This document shows positions 23,594 through 35,217 of a DNA stretch of 64,000 nt, in pieces. Both the position numbers and the translations under genes were made by a program. Source of the DNA: Pseudomonas sp. GOM7 (lineage in GTDB: Bacteria; Pseudomonadota; Gammaproteobacteria; Pseudomonadales; Pseudomonadaceae); assembly GCF_026723825.1 (NCBI RefSeq), contig NZ_CP113519.1:2418001-2482000 (forward strand). The letters run 5' to 3'. Numbering within the stretch: the stretch's first letter is position 1; each line of letters opens with the position of its first letter. The notes beneath the pieces are model-generated. The model did not search any database. It had not been told where the DNA came from and saw nothing but the letters and a program-made list of their open reading frames with translations.

Positions 23594-25990
23594 ATGAAGA
23601 CAACCATCGAATTGCCTCTCCTGCCATTGCGCGATGTAGTGGTCTATCCGCACATGGTCATCCCGCTTTTCGTCGGGCGCGAGAAATCCATCGAAGCCCT
23701 GGAGGCAGCGATGACGGGCGACAAGCAGATTCTGCTGGTGGCCCAGAAGAATCCGGCGGTCGATGATCCGGGTGACGAGGATCTCTATCGTGTCGGCACC
23801 GTGGCCACTGTTCTGCAGTTGCTCAAGCTGCCCGACGGTACCGTCAAGGTGCTGGTCGAGGGGGAACAGCGCGGCGTCATCGAGCGCATCTTCGAGTGCG
23901 AAGAGCACTGCCGTGCCGAAGTGCAACTGATCGAGGAAAGCGACACCGCCGAGCGCGAGTCGGAAGTGTTCACTCGCAGCCTGCTGAGCCAGTTCGAGCA
24001 GTACGTGCAGTTGGGCAAGAAGGTGCCGGCCGAGGTGCTGTCTTCGCTCAACAGCATCGATGAGCCCAGCCGCCTGGTCGATACCATGGCCGCGCACATG
24101 GCGCTGAAGATCGAGCAGAAGCAGGAAATCCTCGAGATCACCTCGCTGTCGGCGCGCGTCGAGCACGTGCTGGCCTTGCTGGATGCCGAGATCGACCTGC
24201 TGCAGGTGGAAAAACGCATCCGTGGTCGCGTGAAGAAGCAGATGGAGCGCAGCCAGCGCGAGTACTACCTGAATGAGCAGATGAAGGCCATTCAGAAGGA
24301 GCTGGGCGACATCGACGAGGGCCACAACGAGCTCGACGAGCTGCGCAAGCGCATCGACAACGCCGGCCTGTCCAAGGAGGCGCTGACCAAGGCCAATGCC
24401 GAGCTGAACAAGCTCAAGCAGATGTCGCCGATGTCTGCCGAGGCCACCGTGGTGCGCTCCTACATCGACTGGCTGGTGAACGTGCCGTGGAAGGCCGAGA
24501 GCAAGGTACGCCTGGATCTGGCCCGTGCCGAGAGCATCCTCGATGCCGACCATTACGGTCTGGAAGAGGTCAAGGAGCGCATCCTCGAGTATCTCGCCGT
24601 ACAGAAGCGGGTGAAGAAGCTCAAGGGCCCGGTACTGTGCCTGGTCGGCCCGCCCGGTGTGGGCAAGACCTCGCTGGCCGAGTCCATCGCCAGCGCCACC
24701 AACCGCAAGTTCGTGCGCATGGCCCTGGGCGGCGTGCGTGACGAGGCCGAGATTCGCGGCCACCGCCGTACCTACATCGGTTCCATGCCCGGCCGTCTGA
24801 TCCAGAAGATGACCAAGGTGGGCGTGCGCAACCCGCTGTTCCTGCTCGACGAAATCGACAAGATGGGCCAGGACATGCGTGGCGACCCTGCCTCCGCGCT
24901 GCTCGAGGTGCTCGACCCGGAGCAGAACCACAATTTCAACGATCACTATCTGGAGGTCGATTACGACCTGTCGGACGTGATGTTCCTCTGCACCGCCAAC
25001 TCGATGAACATTCCCGGCCCGCTGCTGGACCGTATGGAAATCATCCGTCTGCCGGGCTACACAGAGGACGAGAAGGTCAACATCGCCATCAAGTACCTGG
25101 CGCCCAAGCAGATCAAGGCCAATGGCCTGAAGAAGGGCGAGCTGGAGTTCGAGGAGGCGGCGATTCGCGACATCATTCGCTACTACACCCGTGAAGCCGG
25201 TGTGCGCAGCCTGGAACGGCAGATCGCCAAGGTGTGCCGCAAGGCGGTGAAGGAGCATGCCAAGGAGAAGCGCTTCCAGGTGATGGTCACGGCCGATTCC
25301 CTGGAGCATTTCCTCGGCGTGCGCAAGCACCGCTATGGCCTGGCCGAGCAGCAGGATCAGATCGGTCAGGTGACCGGCCTGGCCTGGACGCAGGTGGGTG
25401 GCGAGCTGCTCACCATCGAGACGGCCGTGGTGCCGGGCAAGGGCAATCTGATCAAGACTGGCTCGCTGGGGGATGTCATGGCCGAGTCCATGACGGCCGC
25501 CATGACGGTGGTGCGCAGTCGGGCGCAAAGCCTGGGGATCGCCGCCGATTTCAACGAGAAGCGCGACGTTCACATCCATATGCCGGAAGGCGCCACGCCC
25601 AAGGATGGCCCCAGCGCGGGCATCGGCTTGTGCACCGCGTTGGTGTCGGCGCTGACGCAGATTCCGGTGCGGGCCGATGTGGCCATGACCGGTGAGATCA
25701 CCTTGCGCGGTCAGGTGCTGGCCATCGGTGGGCTCAAGGAAAAACTTCTCGCGGCGCATCGCGGGGGGATCAAAACTGTGATCATCCCGGAAGAAAACGT
25801 GCGCGATTTGAAGGAAATTCCGGAAAATATTAAACAAGATCTGCAGATTAAACCCGTTAAATGGATTGACGAGGTCCTGCAAATTGCGCTGCAATACGCG
25901 CCGGAGCCCTTGCCCGATGCGGCTCCCGAGATGGTTGCAACGGATGACAAACGCGAGTCTGATTCCAAGGAGCGAATCAGCACGCATTAG
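23594..25990 (+). CDS. lon: ATP-dependent protease Lon
   Basis: Cytosolic AAA+ serine protease for misfolded and regulatory proteins. 798 residues: N-terminal substrate-binding domain ([15 protein letters not shown]), Walker [11 protein letters not shown] near residue 353, Walker [12 protein letters not shown], and C-terminal protease domain with catalytic serine in [10 protein letters not shown] and lysine in [13 protein letters not shown]. Normal length. Preceded by a sigma-32 promoter. Confidence 0.98.
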   Translation: MKTTIELPLLPLRDVVVYPHMVIPLFVGREKSIEALEAAMTGDKQILLVAQKNPAVDDPGDEDLYRVGTVATVLQLLKLPDGTVKVLVEGEQRGVIERIFECEEHCRAEVQLIEESDTAERESEVFTRSLLSQFEQYVQLGKKVPAEVLSSLNSIDEPSRLVDTMAAHMALKIEQKQEILEITSLSARVEHVLALLDAEIDLLQVEKRIRGRVKKQMERSQREYYLNEQMKAIQKELGDIDEGHNELDELRKRIDNAGLSKEALTKANAELNKLKQMSPMSAEATVVRSYIDWLVNVPWKAESKVRLDLARAESILDADHYGLEEVKERILEYLAVQKRVKKLKGPVLCLVGPPGVGKTSLAESIASATNRKFVRMALGGVRDEAEIRGHRRTYIGSMPGRLIQKMTKVGVRNPLFLLDEIDKMGQDMRGDPASALLEVLDPEQNHNFNDHYLEVDYDLSDVMFLCTANSMNIPGPLLDRMEIIRLPGYTEDEKVNIAIKYLAPKQIKANGLKKGELEFEEAAIRDIIRYYTREAGVRSLERQIAKVCRKAVKEHAKEKRFQVMVTADSLEHFLGVRKHRYGLAEQQDQIGQVTGLAWTQVGGELLTIETAVVPGKGNLIKTGSLGDVMAESMTAAMTVVRSRAQSLGIAADFNEKRDVHIHMPEGATPKDGPSAGIGLCTALVSALTQIPVRADVAMTGEITLRGQVLAIGGLKEKLLAAHRGGIKTVIIPEENVRDLKEIPENIKQDLQIKPVKWIDEVLQIALQYAPEPLPDAAPEMVATDDKRESDSKERISTH

Positions 25991-26003
25991 TGGGGTGGCT
26001 TCC

Positions 26004-26033
26004 TTGACACATTTTTTGAGCCCTTGTTATAAA
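26004..26033 (+). promoter_or_regulatory. Sigma-70 promoter of hupB
   Basis: A perfect TTGACA, 18 bases, then TATAAA. The promoter starts 14 bases after the lon stop, so hupB can be expressed independently and strongly. Confidence 0.75.
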
Positions 26034-26125
26034 GCGGCTCTTATTGCGTCAGCAGGCTATCCAGCGCCCGCTTTGCTTACATTAAAAATCAAGAAACAAA
26101 CTAAACAGAAATAAGGGGACTTAGA

Positions 26126-26398
26126 GTGAACAAGTCGGAACTGATCGATGCTATCGCTGCATCTGCTGATATCCCGAAAGCTGTTGCTGGCCGCGCGCTG
26201 GATGCAGTGATTGAATCCGTCACTGGCGCTCTGAAAGCTGGTGATTCCGTCGTACTGGTTGGTTTCGGTACCTTCGCTGTCAAAGAGCGTGCTGCTCGCA
26301 CCGGCCGTAACCCGCAGACCGGCAAGCCGATCAACATCGCTGCTGCCAAGATCCCGGGCTTCAAGGCTGGCAAGGCCCTGAAAGACGCCGTCAACTAA
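26126..26398 (+). CDS. hupB: DNA-binding protein HU-beta
   Basis: 90-residue nucleoid protein that bends DNA non-specifically. It has the HU/IHF family signature [20 protein letters not shown] and the flexible arm proline in RNPQTGK. GTG start with AAGGGGAC about seven bases ahead. Own promoter and terminator. Confidence 0.97.
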   Translation: MNKSELIDAIAASADIPKAVAGRALDAVIESVTGALKAGDSVVLVGFGTFAVKERAARTGRNPQTGKPINIAAAKIPGFKAGKALKDAVN

Positions 26399-26496
26399 GC
26401 GTCTTCCGGGTTTGCCTCACCGCAGGGTTCGCCCTGTGGTCAGTCGGGAGGCAGGGCAAGGCAGTCGCTGACTCCTTTCACCCGACACGTTACGAG

Positions 26497-26526
26497 AAGG
26501 CGCATCCACAGGATGCGCCTTTCTTC
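26497..26526 (+). terminator. Terminator after hupB
   Basis: AAGGCGCATCC and GGATGCGCCTT pair around ACA, followed by TCTTC. Confidence 0.85.
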
Positions 26527-26586
26527 TATCTGGACATTACCCACACTGCGCGACTGGTGACTCTGTACGGTCGTTCTGGGGGAAGC

Positions 26587-28434
26587 ATGCTGCAAAACAT
26601 CAGGGACAATTCACGCGGTTGGATTGCCAAAGTCATCATCGGCCTCATCGTGATCTTGATGGCCTTCACCGGCTTCGAGGCCATCGTCACCGGCACCAGC
26701 AACCGCAACAACGCGGCAGAGGTGAATGGCGACACCATCACCCTCAATGAACTCAATCAGGCTGTCGAGATGCAGCGCCGGCAACTGCTGCAGCAGCTCG
26801 GCCGTGATTTCGACCCTTCACTGCTCGATGACAAGCTGCTGCGCGAAGCCGCGCTGAAAGGCCTGATCGACCGCAAACTGCTGCTGCAGGGCGCCAAGGA
26901 CGCGGGCTTTGCCTTCTCGCAGCCGGCGCTGGATCAGGTCATCTTGCAGACGCCGGAATTCCAGACTGATGGCCGTTTCGATTCCGCACGTTTCGACCAG
27001 GTGATCCGGCAGATGGGCTACACCCGTCTGCAATTCCGCCAGATGCTGGAAGAGGAAATGCTCATTGGCCAACTGCGCGCCGGTATCGGCGCCAGCAGTT
27101 TCGTCACCGAAGACCAGGCCCGCGCCTATGCCAGCCTCGAGCGTCAGACGCGCGATTTCGCCAGCTTCACGGTCAAGGCCGATCCGGCCGCGATCAAGGT
27201 TGCCGATGATGAGGTGAAAGCCTACTACGATGAGCATGCCAGCGAGTTCATGAGCCCCGAGCAGGTGGTGCTGGAATACGTGCAACTGGACAAGGAGCGC
27301 CTGTTCGATCAGGTCAAGGTCACCGACGAAGAGCTGCAACCGCTTTACCAGAGCGAGATCGCCAACCTGGCCGAGCAGCGTGACGCGGCGCATATCCTGA
27401 TCGAGGGTGACGACGACGCAGCGAAGCAGAAGATCGAAGAGATCAAGGCACGGATCGATGCTGGCGAAGACTTCGCCGCATTGGCCAAGGAGTTCTCCCA
27501 GGATCCAGGGTCGGCCGCCAACGGTGGTGACCTGGGTTATGCCGGGCCGGGTGTGTATGACCCGGCCTTCGAGCAGGCGCTCTATGCGCTCAAGCAGGGC
27601 GAAGTGTCGGCGCCGGTGAAGAGCCCGTTCGGCTGGCACCTGATCAAGCTGCTGGGCGTGCAGTCGCCGGAAGTGCCGAGCTTCGCCAGTATCCGGGACA
27701 AGCTGGCCCGCGATTACAAGGAGCAGCAGGTCGAGAAGCGCTTCGTCGAGCTGAGCAAGGAGCTGGAAGATTCGGCATTCGAGTCAGCCGATCTGACCCA
27801 GCCTGCCCAGGAGCTGGGCCTCGAGGTGAAGGTCACCGAACCCTTCGGACGCGAGGGTGGTAGCAGTGGTATCACGGCCAATCGCCAGGTGCTGCAGGCT
27901 GCATTCAGCCCCGAAGTGCTGGAGGATGGTGCCAACAGCTCGACCATCGAGCTCGACCCGAGCAATGTCGTGGTGGTTCGCCTCAAGCAGCATCTCAAGC
28001 CTGAGCAACTGCCGTTGGAGCAGGTGGCCGAAAGCATTCGCAGCCATCTGGCGCAGGAGCGTGCCACGGCTGCTGCCAAGACCGAAGGCGAGCGGCTGCT
28101 GGCGGCGGTCAAGGCCGGTGACGAGAAGGCCCAGGCCTGGGCACTCCAGGAAGCGGTTACCCGCAGTCAGGAGGGTGTCGAGCCCAAGGTGCTGCAGGCG
28201 CTGTTCCGCATGGCCAAGCCTGAATCCAAGGATGCCCCCAGCTACGCAGGCGTGGTGCTGAACAACGGCGACTACGTGGTGTTGCGTCTGGATGGCGTGA
28301 GCGTGCCGGAGGGCGCGCTGAGCGAGCAGGAACTGGCGATGTATCGCAACTTCCTCGCCTCGCGTGAAGGCCAGCAAGATTTCGCGGCCTACCGCAAGCA
28401 GTTGCAGGACAAGGCCGATATCGAGCGCTTCTGA
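26587..28434 (+). CDS. ppiD: Periplasmic folding chaperone PpiD (SurA-like, membrane-anchored)
   Basis: 615 residues. A single N-terminal membrane anchor (about residues 12-34, WIAKVIIGLIVILMAFTGF) is followed by a SurA-type N-domain and a parvulin domain at about 255-355 (AAHILIEGDDD, FAALAKEFSQDPGSAANGGDL, FGWHLIKLLG). PpiD binds proteins leaving the Sec translocon. GGGGGAA precedes the chosen start. Confidence 0.95.
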   Translation: MLQNIRDNSRGWIAKVIIGLIVILMAFTGFEAIVTGTSNRNNAAEVNGDTITLNELNQAVEMQRRQLLQQLGRDFDPSLLDDKLLREAALKGLIDRKLLLQGAKDAGFAFSQPALDQVILQTPEFQTDGRFDSARFDQVIRQMGYTRLQFRQMLEEEMLIGQLRAGIGASSFVTEDQARAYASLERQTRDFASFTVKADPAAIKVADDEVKAYYDEHASEFMSPEQVVLEYVQLDKERLFDQVKVTDEELQPLYQSEIANLAEQRDAAHILIEGDDDAAKQKIEEIKARIDAGEDFAALAKEFSQDPGSAANGGDLGYAGPGVYDPAFEQALYALKQGEVSAPVKSPFGWHLIKLLGVQSPEVPSFASIRDKLARDYKEQQVEKRFVELSKELEDSAFESADLTQPAQELGLEVKVTEPFGREGGSSGITANRQVLQAAFSPEVLEDGANSSTIELDPSNVVVVRLKQHLKPEQLPLEQVAESIRSHLAQERATAAAKTEGERLLAAVKAGDEKAQAWALQEAVTRSQEGVEPKVLQALFRMAKPESKDAPSYAGVVLNNGDYVVLRLDGVSVPEGALSEQELAMYRNFLASREGQQDFAAYRKQLQDKADIERF

Positions 28435-28438
28435 GCCC

Positions 28439-28516
28439 ATGCGGCGCCTCGTCGAGGCGCCGCATCTGCCTCGAGCGGCAGACAATAAAAAACCCGCACC
28501 AGGTGCGGGTTTTTTT
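28439..28516. terminator. Tandem hairpins, bidirectional terminator between ppiD and fabI
   Basis: ATGCGGCGCCT / AGGCGCCGCAT forms a perfect stem directly after ppiD; a second stem AAAAAACCCGCAC / GTGCGGGTTTTTT has T runs in both directions and serves both convergent genes. Confidence 0.9.
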
Positions 28517-28531
28517 ATGGCTTCTAGAAGA

Positions 28532-29326
28532 TCACTCTTCCATAGGCCCCATCGCGGTGGTGTTGAAACCGCCGTCGACGTAGAGGATCTCACCGCTGAT
28601 GCCCGACGCCAGGTCGGAGCAGAGGAAGGCGCCGGCATTGCCGACTTCTTCGATGGTGACGTTGCGGCGCAGCGGGGTCTGGCGCTCGTTGGCGGCCAGC
28701 ATCTTGCGGAAGCTGGCGATACCGCTGGCGGCCAGGGTACGAATCGGGCCGGCGGAGATGGCGTTGACGCGAGTACCTTCCGGGCCGAGGCTGCCGGCCA
28801 GGTAGCGCACACCGGCCTCCAGGCTGGCCTTGGCCATGCCCATGACGTTGTAGTTGGGCATGGTGCGCTCGGCGCCCAGGTAGGAGAGGGTGAGCAGGCT
28901 GCCGTTGCGGCCCTTCATCATCTCGCGACCGGCCTTGGCCAGGGCCACGAAGCTGTAGGCGCTGATGTCGTGGGCGATCTTGAAGCCTTCACGGGTGGTG
29001 ACTTCGGTGAAGTCCCCGTTGAGCTGGTCGCCCGGGGCGAAGCCGACCGAGTGCACGATGCAGTCCAGGCTGTCCCATTTCTTGCTCAGGGCCTCGAATA
29101 CGGCCGCGATGTCTTCATCGTTGGCGACATCGCAAGGGAAGCACAGCTCGGCATTGGAGCCCCAGCCAGCGGCGAATTCCTCGACGCGGCCCTTGAGCTT
29201 GTCATTCTGGTAGGTGAAGGCCAGCTCGGCACCTTCGCGGTGCATGGCGGCGGCGATACCCGAGGCGATGGACAGTTTGCTGGCGACGCCAACGATGAGT
29301 ACACGCTTGCCGGTTAGAAAACCCAT
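28532..29326 (-). CDS. fabI: Enoyl-ACP reductase (NADH), FabI type
   Basis: Last step of each fatty-acid elongation cycle and the triclosan target. 264 residues; FabI-type nucleotide loop [13 protein letters not shown], catalytic Tyr-x6-Lys in YNVMGMAK, and [11 protein letters not shown]. Located 28 bases downstream of the nppABCD operon on the same strand, ending at the shared terminator. Confidence 0.97.
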   Translation of the reverse strand: MGFLTGKRVLIVGVASKLSIASGIAAAMHREGAELAFTYQNDKLKGRVEEFAAGWGSNAELCFPCDVANDEDIAAVFEALSKKWDSLDCIVHSVGFAPGDQLNGDFTEVTTREGFKIAHDISAYSFVALAKAGREMMKGRNGSLLTLSYLGAERTMPNYNVMGMAKASLEAGVRYLAGSLGPEGTRVNAISAGPIRTLAASGIASFRKMLAANERQTPLRRNVTIEEVGNAGAFLCSDLASGISGEILYVDGGFNTTAMGPMEE

Positions 29327-29354
29327 TGTGCTATTCCTCTTCCTGTTTCAAGGA

Positions 29355-30968
29355 TCAGTGAGCGGTTGCCGGAGCCATGAAGGCGGCTTCCAGCAATTGC
29401 TGCGTATAAGGGTGTTGCGGTGACCTGAAGATCGCGTCCGCCGAACCTTGTTCGACCACCTGGCCCTGCTTGATCACCATCAACTGGTGACTCAGCGCTC
29501 TGACCACCGCCAGATCATGGCTGATGAACAGATAGGTCAGGTTGTACTTGGCCTGCAGGCCGCGCAACAGTTCCACCACCTGACGCTGAACCGTCCGGTC
29601 GAGCGCCGAGGTGGGCTCGTCCAGCAGGATCAGCGCCGGCTTCAACACCAGTGCCCGGGCAATGGCAATCCGCTGCCGTTGCCCGCCTGAAAACTCATGG
29701 GGGTAGCGGTGCCGCGTCTGCGGATCCAGCCCTACCTCCAGAAGTGCGTCGATGATCGCCTGTTCCTGCTCCGCCTCGCTCCCGATGCCATGGATACGCA
29801 GGCCTTCGCCGACGATCTGGCCCACCGACATGCGTGGGCTGAGGCTGCCGAACGGATCCTGGAACACCACCTGCATCTGCCGTCGCAGCGGCCGCACCTC
29901 TTTCTGCGACAGCCCCTGCAACTGCTGGCCCTGGAACTGGATGCCGCCCTGGCTGCCGAGCAGCTTGAGGATGGCCATGCCCAGGGTGGACTTGCCGGAA
30001 CCACTTTCACCGACTATGCCCAGGGTCTGGCCCTGGGGCAGGGTGAAGTTGATGCCGTCCACGGCTTTCACATGGTCGACGGTCTTGCGCAGCAGGCCCT
30101 TCTTGATCGGGAACCAGACACGCAGATCGTCGACCGCCAGCATGGTATCGCCGGCGGGGTTGGCCGCTGGCTCGCCGCTGGGTTCGGCGCCGAGCAGTTC
30201 CTGGGTATAAGGATGCTGGGGAGCCAGGAACAATTGTTCACACGACGCCTGTTCGACGATGCGACCGCGCTGCATGACACATACCCGATGCGCAATTCTG
30301 CGTACCAGGTTGAGATCGTGGCTGATCAGTAGCAACGACATGCCCAGGCGCGCCTGCAGATCCTTGAGCAATTCGAGGATTTTTAGCTGTACGGTGACGT
30401 CCAGCGCCGTGGTTGGCTCGTCGGCGATCAGCAGCTCGGGCTCGTTGGCCAGCGCCATGGCGATCATCACGCGCTGGCGTTGCCCGCCGGAGAGTTCGTG
30501 GGGGTAGGCTTTCAGGCGCTTGTGCGGTTCGGGAATGCCCACCAGCTCCAGCAGCTCCAGGGTGCGCGCGCTGGCGGCCTTGCCGCGCAGGCCCTTATGC
30601 AGGGCGAGCACTTCGTTGATCTGCTTCTCGATGCTGTGCAGCGGGTTGAGCGAGGTCATCGGTTCCTGGAAGACCATGGCGATGCGGTTGCCACGAATAC
30701 CGCGCAGGCGCCCTTCGCTGAGCTTGAGCAGATCCTCGCCGGCATAGTGGATGCTACCGGCCGGGTGGCGTGCCAGCGGGTAGGGTAGCAGGCGCAGGAT
30801 GGAATGCGCGGTGACCGATTTTCCCGAGCCGCTTTCGCCCACCAGGGCCAGGGTTTCACCCTTGCGGATGTCGAAGCTGACGTTCTCCACCACGCGCTGG
30901 CATTGTTCGCCGGAAGTGAACTCGACGGCCAGGTTGTGCACTTGCAGCAGGATGTCGGACTGGCTCAT
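29355..30968 (-). CDS. nppD: Peptide ABC transporter, double ATPase subunit (YejF/NppD)
   Basis: 537 residues with two complete ATPase domains: Walker [11 protein letters not shown] near 45 and [10 protein letters not shown] near 320, signatures [15 protein letters not shown] and [15 protein letters not shown], and both H-loops (LLISHDL, LFISHDL). GAGGAAATG precedes the start. It powers the Yej-type importer encoded upstream. In P. aeruginosa the corresponding operon (nppA1A2BCD, from memory) imports uridyl-peptide antibiotics, blasticidin S and microcin C-type compounds. Confidence 0.92.
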   Translation of the reverse strand: MSQSDILLQVHNLAVEFTSGEQCQRVVENVSFDIRKGETLALVGESGSGKSVTAHSILRLLPYPLARHPAGSIHYAGEDLLKLSEGRLRGIRGNRIAMVFQEPMTSLNPLHSIEKQINEVLALHKGLRGKAASARTLELLELVGIPEPHKRLKAYPHELSGGQRQRVMIAMALANEPELLIADEPTTALDVTVQLKILELLKDLQARLGMSLLLISHDLNLVRRIAHRVCVMQRGRIVEQASCEQLFLAPQHPYTQELLGAEPSGEPAANPAGDTMLAVDDLRVWFPIKKGLLRKTVDHVKAVDGINFTLPQGQTLGIVGESGSGKSTLGMAILKLLGSQGGIQFQGQQLQGLSQKEVRPLRRQMQVVFQDPFGSLSPRMSVGQIVGEGLRIHGIGSEAEQEQAIIDALLEVGLDPQTRHRYPHEFSGGQRQRIAIARALVLKPALILLDEPTSALDRTVQRQVVELLRGLQAKYNLTYLFISHDLAVVRALSHQLMVIKQGQVVEQGSADAIFRSPQHPYTQQLLEAAFMAPATAH

Positions 30969-30969
30969 G

Positions 30970-31989
30970 TCATTTCCTCGGGTCGAAGGCATCGCGCGCG
31001 GCTTCGCCGATGAACACCAGCAGGCTGAGCATGATCGCCAGCACGGCGAAGGCGCTGATGCCCAGCCAGGGCGCCTGCAGGTTGTTCTTGCCCTGAGCCA
31101 CCAGTTCGCCCAGCGACGGCGCCCCCGGTGGCAGGCCGAAACCGAGGAAGTCCAGGGCGGTGAGGGTGCCGATGGCACCCGTAAGGATGAAGGGCATGAA
31201 GGTCATGGTGGAGACCATGGCGTTGGGCAGGATGTGGCGGAACATGATGGCGCCATTACTCATGCCCAGAGCGCGGGCGGCGCGCACGTATTCCAGGTTG
31301 CGGCCACGCAGGAACTCGGCGCGCACCACGTCCACCAGGCTCATCCAGGAGAACAGCAGCATGATGCCCAGCAGCCACCAGAAGTTCGGTTGCACGAAGC
31401 TGGCCAGGATGATCAGCAGGTAGAGCACCGGCAAGCCCGACCAGATTTCCAGGAAACGCTGGCCGAGCAGGTCGACCCAGCCGCCATAGAAGCCTTGCAG
31501 GGCCCCGGCGGTGACGCCGATCACCGAGCTGGCCAGGGTCAGGGTCAGGGCGAACAGCACCGAGATGCGAAAGCCGTAGATGACCCGTGCCAGCACGTCG
31601 CGGCCCTGGTCGTCGGTGCCCAGCCAGTTCTGCGCCGAGGGCGGCGCCGGGGCGGGCACTGCCAGGTCATAGTTGATGCTCGAATAGCTGAAGGGGATCG
31701 GTGGCCAGATCATCCAGCCATCCTTGTCCGCGATCAGCTCCTGGATATAGGGGCTCTTGTAGTTGGCCTGCAGCGGGAACTCGCCGCCGAACACGGTTTC
31801 TGGGTAGCGCTTGAAAACCGGGAAATACCACTCGCCGTCGTAACGCACCGCCAGCGGCTTGTCGTTGGCGATCAGTTCGGCGCCGAGGCTGAGGCCGAAC
31901 AGAATGAGGAACAACCACAGCGACCACCAGCCGCGTTTGTGGGCCTTGAAGCGCTCGAAGCGGCGCTGGTTGAGCGGGGACAGTTTCAT
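30970..31989 (-). CDS. nppC: Peptide ABC transporter permease (YejE/NppC)
   Basis: 339-residue permease with one N-terminal helix, a large periplasmic insertion (about residues 45-120, typical for YejE), then five membrane segments and the coupling motif EYVRAARALGMSNGAIMFRH with ILPN. ATG chosen because GGGAGG sits seven bases ahead; a TTG two codons earlier is too close to it. Confidence 0.92.
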   Translation of the reverse strand: MKLSPLNQRRFERFKAHKRGWWSLWLFLILFGLSLGAELIANDKPLAVRYDGEWYFPVFKRYPETVFGGEFPLQANYKSPYIQELIADKDGWMIWPPIPFSYSSINYDLAVPAPAPPSAQNWLGTDDQGRDVLARVIYGFRISVLFALTLTLASSVIGVTAGALQGFYGGWVDLLGQRFLEIWSGLPVLYLLIILASFVQPNFWWLLGIMLLFSWMSLVDVVRAEFLRGRNLEYVRAARALGMSNGAIMFRHILPNAMVSTMTFMPFILTGAIGTLTALDFLGFGLPPGAPSLGELVAQGKNNLQAPWLGISAFAVLAIMLSLLVFIGEAARDAFDPRK

Positions 31990-31991
31990 GC

Positions 31992-33077
31992 TCAACCCTC
32001 CCGGCTCTCGAAGTCGATACGCGGATCGACCAGGGTGTAGGTGATGTCGCCGATCAGTTTCACGACCAGTCCCAGCAAGGTGAAGATGAACAGGGTGCCG
32101 AACACCACCGGATAGTCGCGGTTGATCGCCGCCTCGAAGCTCATCAGGCCCAGGCCGTCGAGGGAGAAGATCACTTCGATCAGCAGGGATCCGGTGAAGA
32201 AAATGCCGATGAAGGCCGCCGGGAAGCCGGCGATGATCAGCAGCATGGCGTTACGGAACACGTGTCCGTAGAGCACGCGGCGGTTGTTCAGGCCCTTGGC
32301 GCGGGCGGTGGTCACGTACTGCTTGCCGATTTCGTCGAGGAAGCTGTTCTTGGTCAGCAGGGTGAGCGTAGCGAAGTTGCCGATGACCAGGGCGGTGACC
32401 GGCAGCACCAGATGCCAGAAGTAGTCGAGTATCTTGCCGCCGAGGCTGAGTTCGTCGAAGTTGTTCGAGGTCAGCCCACGCAAGGGGAACCAGTCCCAGT
32501 AGCTGCCGCCAGCGAACAGCACGATGAGCAGGATGGCGAAGAGGAAGGCCGGGATGGCGTAGCCGATGATGATGGCCGAACTGGTCCAGACATCGAAGAC
32601 GCTGCCATGCCGGGTGGCCTTGGCGATGCCCAGCGGGATCGACACCAGGTACATGATCAGGGTGCTCCACAGCCCCAGGGAGATGGACACCGGCATCTTC
32701 TCGACGATCAGGTCGATGACCTTGGCATCACGGAAGAAGCTGGAGCCGAAATCCAGGTGGGCGTAGTTCTTGAGCATGATCCAGAAGCGCTCCGGGGCCG
32801 ACTTGTCGAAGCCGTACATCTTCTCGATCTCTTCGATCAGCTTGGGATCCAGGCCCTGGGCGCCACGGTAGTTGGAGCCGGCTACCGAGACCTCGGCACC
32901 GCCACCGGCGATACGGCTGGTGGCGCCGCCGCTGGCTGCGTCGAAGCCTTCGAGCTTGGCGATCATCTGCTCGACCGGGCCACCGGGAGCGGCCTGGATG
33001 ATGATGAAGTTGATCACCAGGATGCCGAACAGGGTCGGGATGATCAGCAGCAGACGGCGCAGGATATAGGCCAGCAT
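31992..33077 (-). CDS. nppB: Peptide ABC transporter permease (YejB/NppB)
   Basis: 361 residues, DppB/OppB-type permease: N-terminal helix ([20 protein letters not shown]), a periplasmic stretch about 30-130, then five helices and the coupling motif [20 protein letters not shown]. Forms the pore with NppC. One base separates it from the binding-protein gene upstream. Confidence 0.93.
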   Translation of the reverse strand: MLAYILRRLLLIIPTLFGILVINFIIIQAAPGGPVEQMIAKLEGFDAASGGATSRIAGGGAEVSVAGSNYRGAQGLDPKLIEEIEKMYGFDKSAPERFWIMLKNYAHLDFGSSFFRDAKVIDLIVEKMPVSISLGLWSTLIMYLVSIPLGIAKATRHGSVFDVWTSSAIIIGYAIPAFLFAILLIVLFAGGSYWDWFPLRGLTSNNFDELSLGGKILDYFWHLVLPVTALVIGNFATLTLLTKNSFLDEIGKQYVTTARAKGLNNRRVLYGHVFRNAMLLIIAGFPAAFIGIFFTGSLLIEVIFSLDGLGLMSFEAAINRDYPVVFGTLFIFTLLGLVVKLIGDITYTLVDPRIDFESREG

Positions 33078-33078
33078 C

Positions 33079-35217
33079 TTATTGCGCCGCCTCTGCGTCG
33101 GCAGCGGGCAGGTCGGTGCGCTCCCACCAGGTATGCAGGCCGATATCGTAGAGCGGCGTCACCTTGGGATGCTCGAAGCGATTCCAGTAGGCCACGCGCC
33201 AGGTCTTGATGTGCCAGTTGGGGATCACGTAGTGGCCCCACAACAGCACTCGATCCAGCGCGCGAGTGTGGTTGATCAGATCCTGCCGCGAGTCGGCGTT
33301 GATCAGCTCCTCGACCAGCTTGTCGATGGCCGGATCCTTGAGGCCGATGAAGTTGCGGCTGCCGGGGTTGTCGGCGCTGGAGGAATGCCAGTACTCGCGC
33401 TGTTCGTTGCCGGGGGAGTTGGACTGGGCGAAACCGCCGACGATCATGTCGAAATCCCGCGAGCGCAGGCGATTGATGTACTGCGACACGTCCACCCGGC
33501 GGATGACCATGTCGATACCGAGATCGGCCAGGTTGCGCTTGAACGGCAGTAGCACGCGCTCGAACTCGGCCTGGGCCAGGAGGAACTCGAAGCTGACCGG
33601 CTTGCCCTGGGCATCGAGCATGCGGTCACCGTCGATACGCCAGCCGGCCTGTTGCAGCAGTTGATAGGCGCGGCGTTGCTGTTCGCGGATGATGCCGCTG
33701 CCGTCGGTTTGCGGGACGCGAAATTCCTCGCTGAACACCTCAGCGGGAATCTTGCCGCGCAGGGGCTCGAGAATGGCCAGCTCGGCCTCGCTGGGCAGGC
33801 CGCTGGAGCCCAGCTCGGAGTTGTCGAAGTAGCTGCGGGTGCGGGTGTAGGCGCCGTTGAACAGGCGCTTGTTGGCCCACTCGAAATCGAACAGCAGGCT
33901 CAGGGCTTCGCGCACGCGGCGATCCTGGAAGAGCGCACGGCGGGTGTTGAAGATGAAGCCCTGCATGCCCGTGGGATTACGATTGAGGATTTCTTCCTTG
34001 ATCAACTGACCATTGGCGACCGCCGGGGTGCTGTAGGCGGTGGCCCAGTTCTTCGCGCTCATCTCCAGCCAGTAGTCGAACTGCCCGGCCTTCAGGGCTT
34101 CCAGGGCGACGGTGTTGTCGCGGTAGTAATCGAACTGGATGGCGTCGAAGTTGTAGAAGCCGCGGCTGACCGGCAGATCCTTGGCCCACCAGTCCTTGAC
34201 CCGCTCGTAGCGGATGCTGCGCCCGGCGCGAACCTCGCCGACCCGATAAGGGCCGCTGCCCAGCGGAGCGTCCAGGTTGCTCTTGCTGAAATCACGCTTG
34301 GGCGGCAGCAGCGGCAGTTGGCGCAGCGCTTCGAGCAGGTTGTCGTCGGCCGGCTGGCGCAGCTCCAGACGCAGGGTCTGGGGGGCGTCTTCGCTGACCT
34401 TGGCGATCGCGGCGAGCGCAGCCTCGCCCTGGCTGGCGAACTGCAGATTGCGCCGCAGCAGTTCCAGGCTCAGTGGCTGCTTGTCGTTCAGGCGCGCATC
34501 CTGGGGCAGGCTGAGAAGAATCGAGCGGTTATCCTCGGTGGTCTCCAGCTTCGCCTGAAGCGCCTCGTCACCGAGCCGGGGGGCTTGCTCGGACTGGCTG
34601 TTGTCCAGCTCGTTCCACCAGTGTTCGGGCAGCACCGGGAGTTGGCCGAGAATCAGCGGCAACTCGCGGTTGCCGGTGTGCTTGAAGATGAAGCGTACGC
34701 TGTGTGGCGATTCCACCTCGACCCGTTCTACGCCGGCATAGTAGCCGCGGTACATGGGTGAGCCCTTGCTCATCAGCGTATCGAAGGTGAATTTCACATC
34801 CTCGGCGGTGATGGGCATTCCGTCATGGAAGCGCGCGGCCTTGCGCAGGTGGAAGCGCACCCAGGCGTTGTCCGGAGCCTTCTCGATACTTTCCGCCACC
34901 AGGCCATAGGCGGTGAAGGGCTCGTCCAGGCTCTGCACCGTGAGGGTGTCATAGATCAGGCCGATATCGTCGGCCGGCACGCCCTTGCTGATGAAGGGGT
35001 TGAGGCTGTCGAAACCGCCGAAGCCAGCTTCACGCAGGGTGCCGCCCTTGGGCGCATCGGGGTTGGTGTAGTCGAAATGCTGGAAGTTGGCCGGGTACTT
35101 GGGTGGCTCGTCATAGAGGGTCACGGCGTGTTGCGCGGCGGCGAAGGTGAGGCCGGACAGGCCAAGCAGGATGAGGCTGCTGCCGTGAAGCAGGAAACTG
35201 CGCAGCGGGTTTGTCAT
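33079..35217 (-). CDS. nppA2: Peptide ABC transporter substrate-binding protein 2 (YejA/NppA2)
   Basis: 712 residues, longer than the paired protein because of an insertion at about 200-300 ([20 protein letters not shown]). Signal peptide ends near FAA-AQ at about residue 28. SBP family 5 features: [38 protein letters not shown]. Start overlaps the stop of the first binding-protein gene (ATGA), so both are translated together. Confidence 0.92.
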   Translation of the reverse strand: MTNPLRSFLLHGSSLILLGLSGLTFAAAQHAVTLYDEPPKYPANFQHFDYTNPDAPKGGTLREAGFGGFDSLNPFISKGVPADDIGLIYDTLTVQSLDEPFTAYGLVAESIEKAPDNAWVRFHLRKAARFHDGMPITAEDVKFTFDTLMSKGSPMYRGYYAGVERVEVESPHSVRFIFKHTGNRELPLILGQLPVLPEHWWNELDNSQSEQAPRLGDEALQAKLETTEDNRSILLSLPQDARLNDKQPLSLELLRRNLQFASQGEAALAAIAKVSEDAPQTLRLELRQPADDNLLEALRQLPLLPPKRDFSKSNLDAPLGSGPYRVGEVRAGRSIRYERVKDWWAKDLPVSRGFYNFDAIQFDYYRDNTVALEALKAGQFDYWLEMSAKNWATAYSTPAVANGQLIKEEILNRNPTGMQGFIFNTRRALFQDRRVREALSLLFDFEWANKRLFNGAYTRTRSYFDNSELGSSGLPSEAELAILEPLRGKIPAEVFSEEFRVPQTDGSGIIREQQRRAYQLLQQAGWRIDGDRMLDAQGKPVSFEFLLAQAEFERVLLPFKRNLADLGIDMVIRRVDVSQYINRLRSRDFDMIVGGFAQSNSPGNEQREYWHSSSADNPGSRNFIGLKDPAIDKLVEELINADSRQDLINHTRALDRVLLWGHYVIPNWHIKTWRVAYWNRFEHPKVTPLYDIGLHTWWERTDLPAADAEAAQ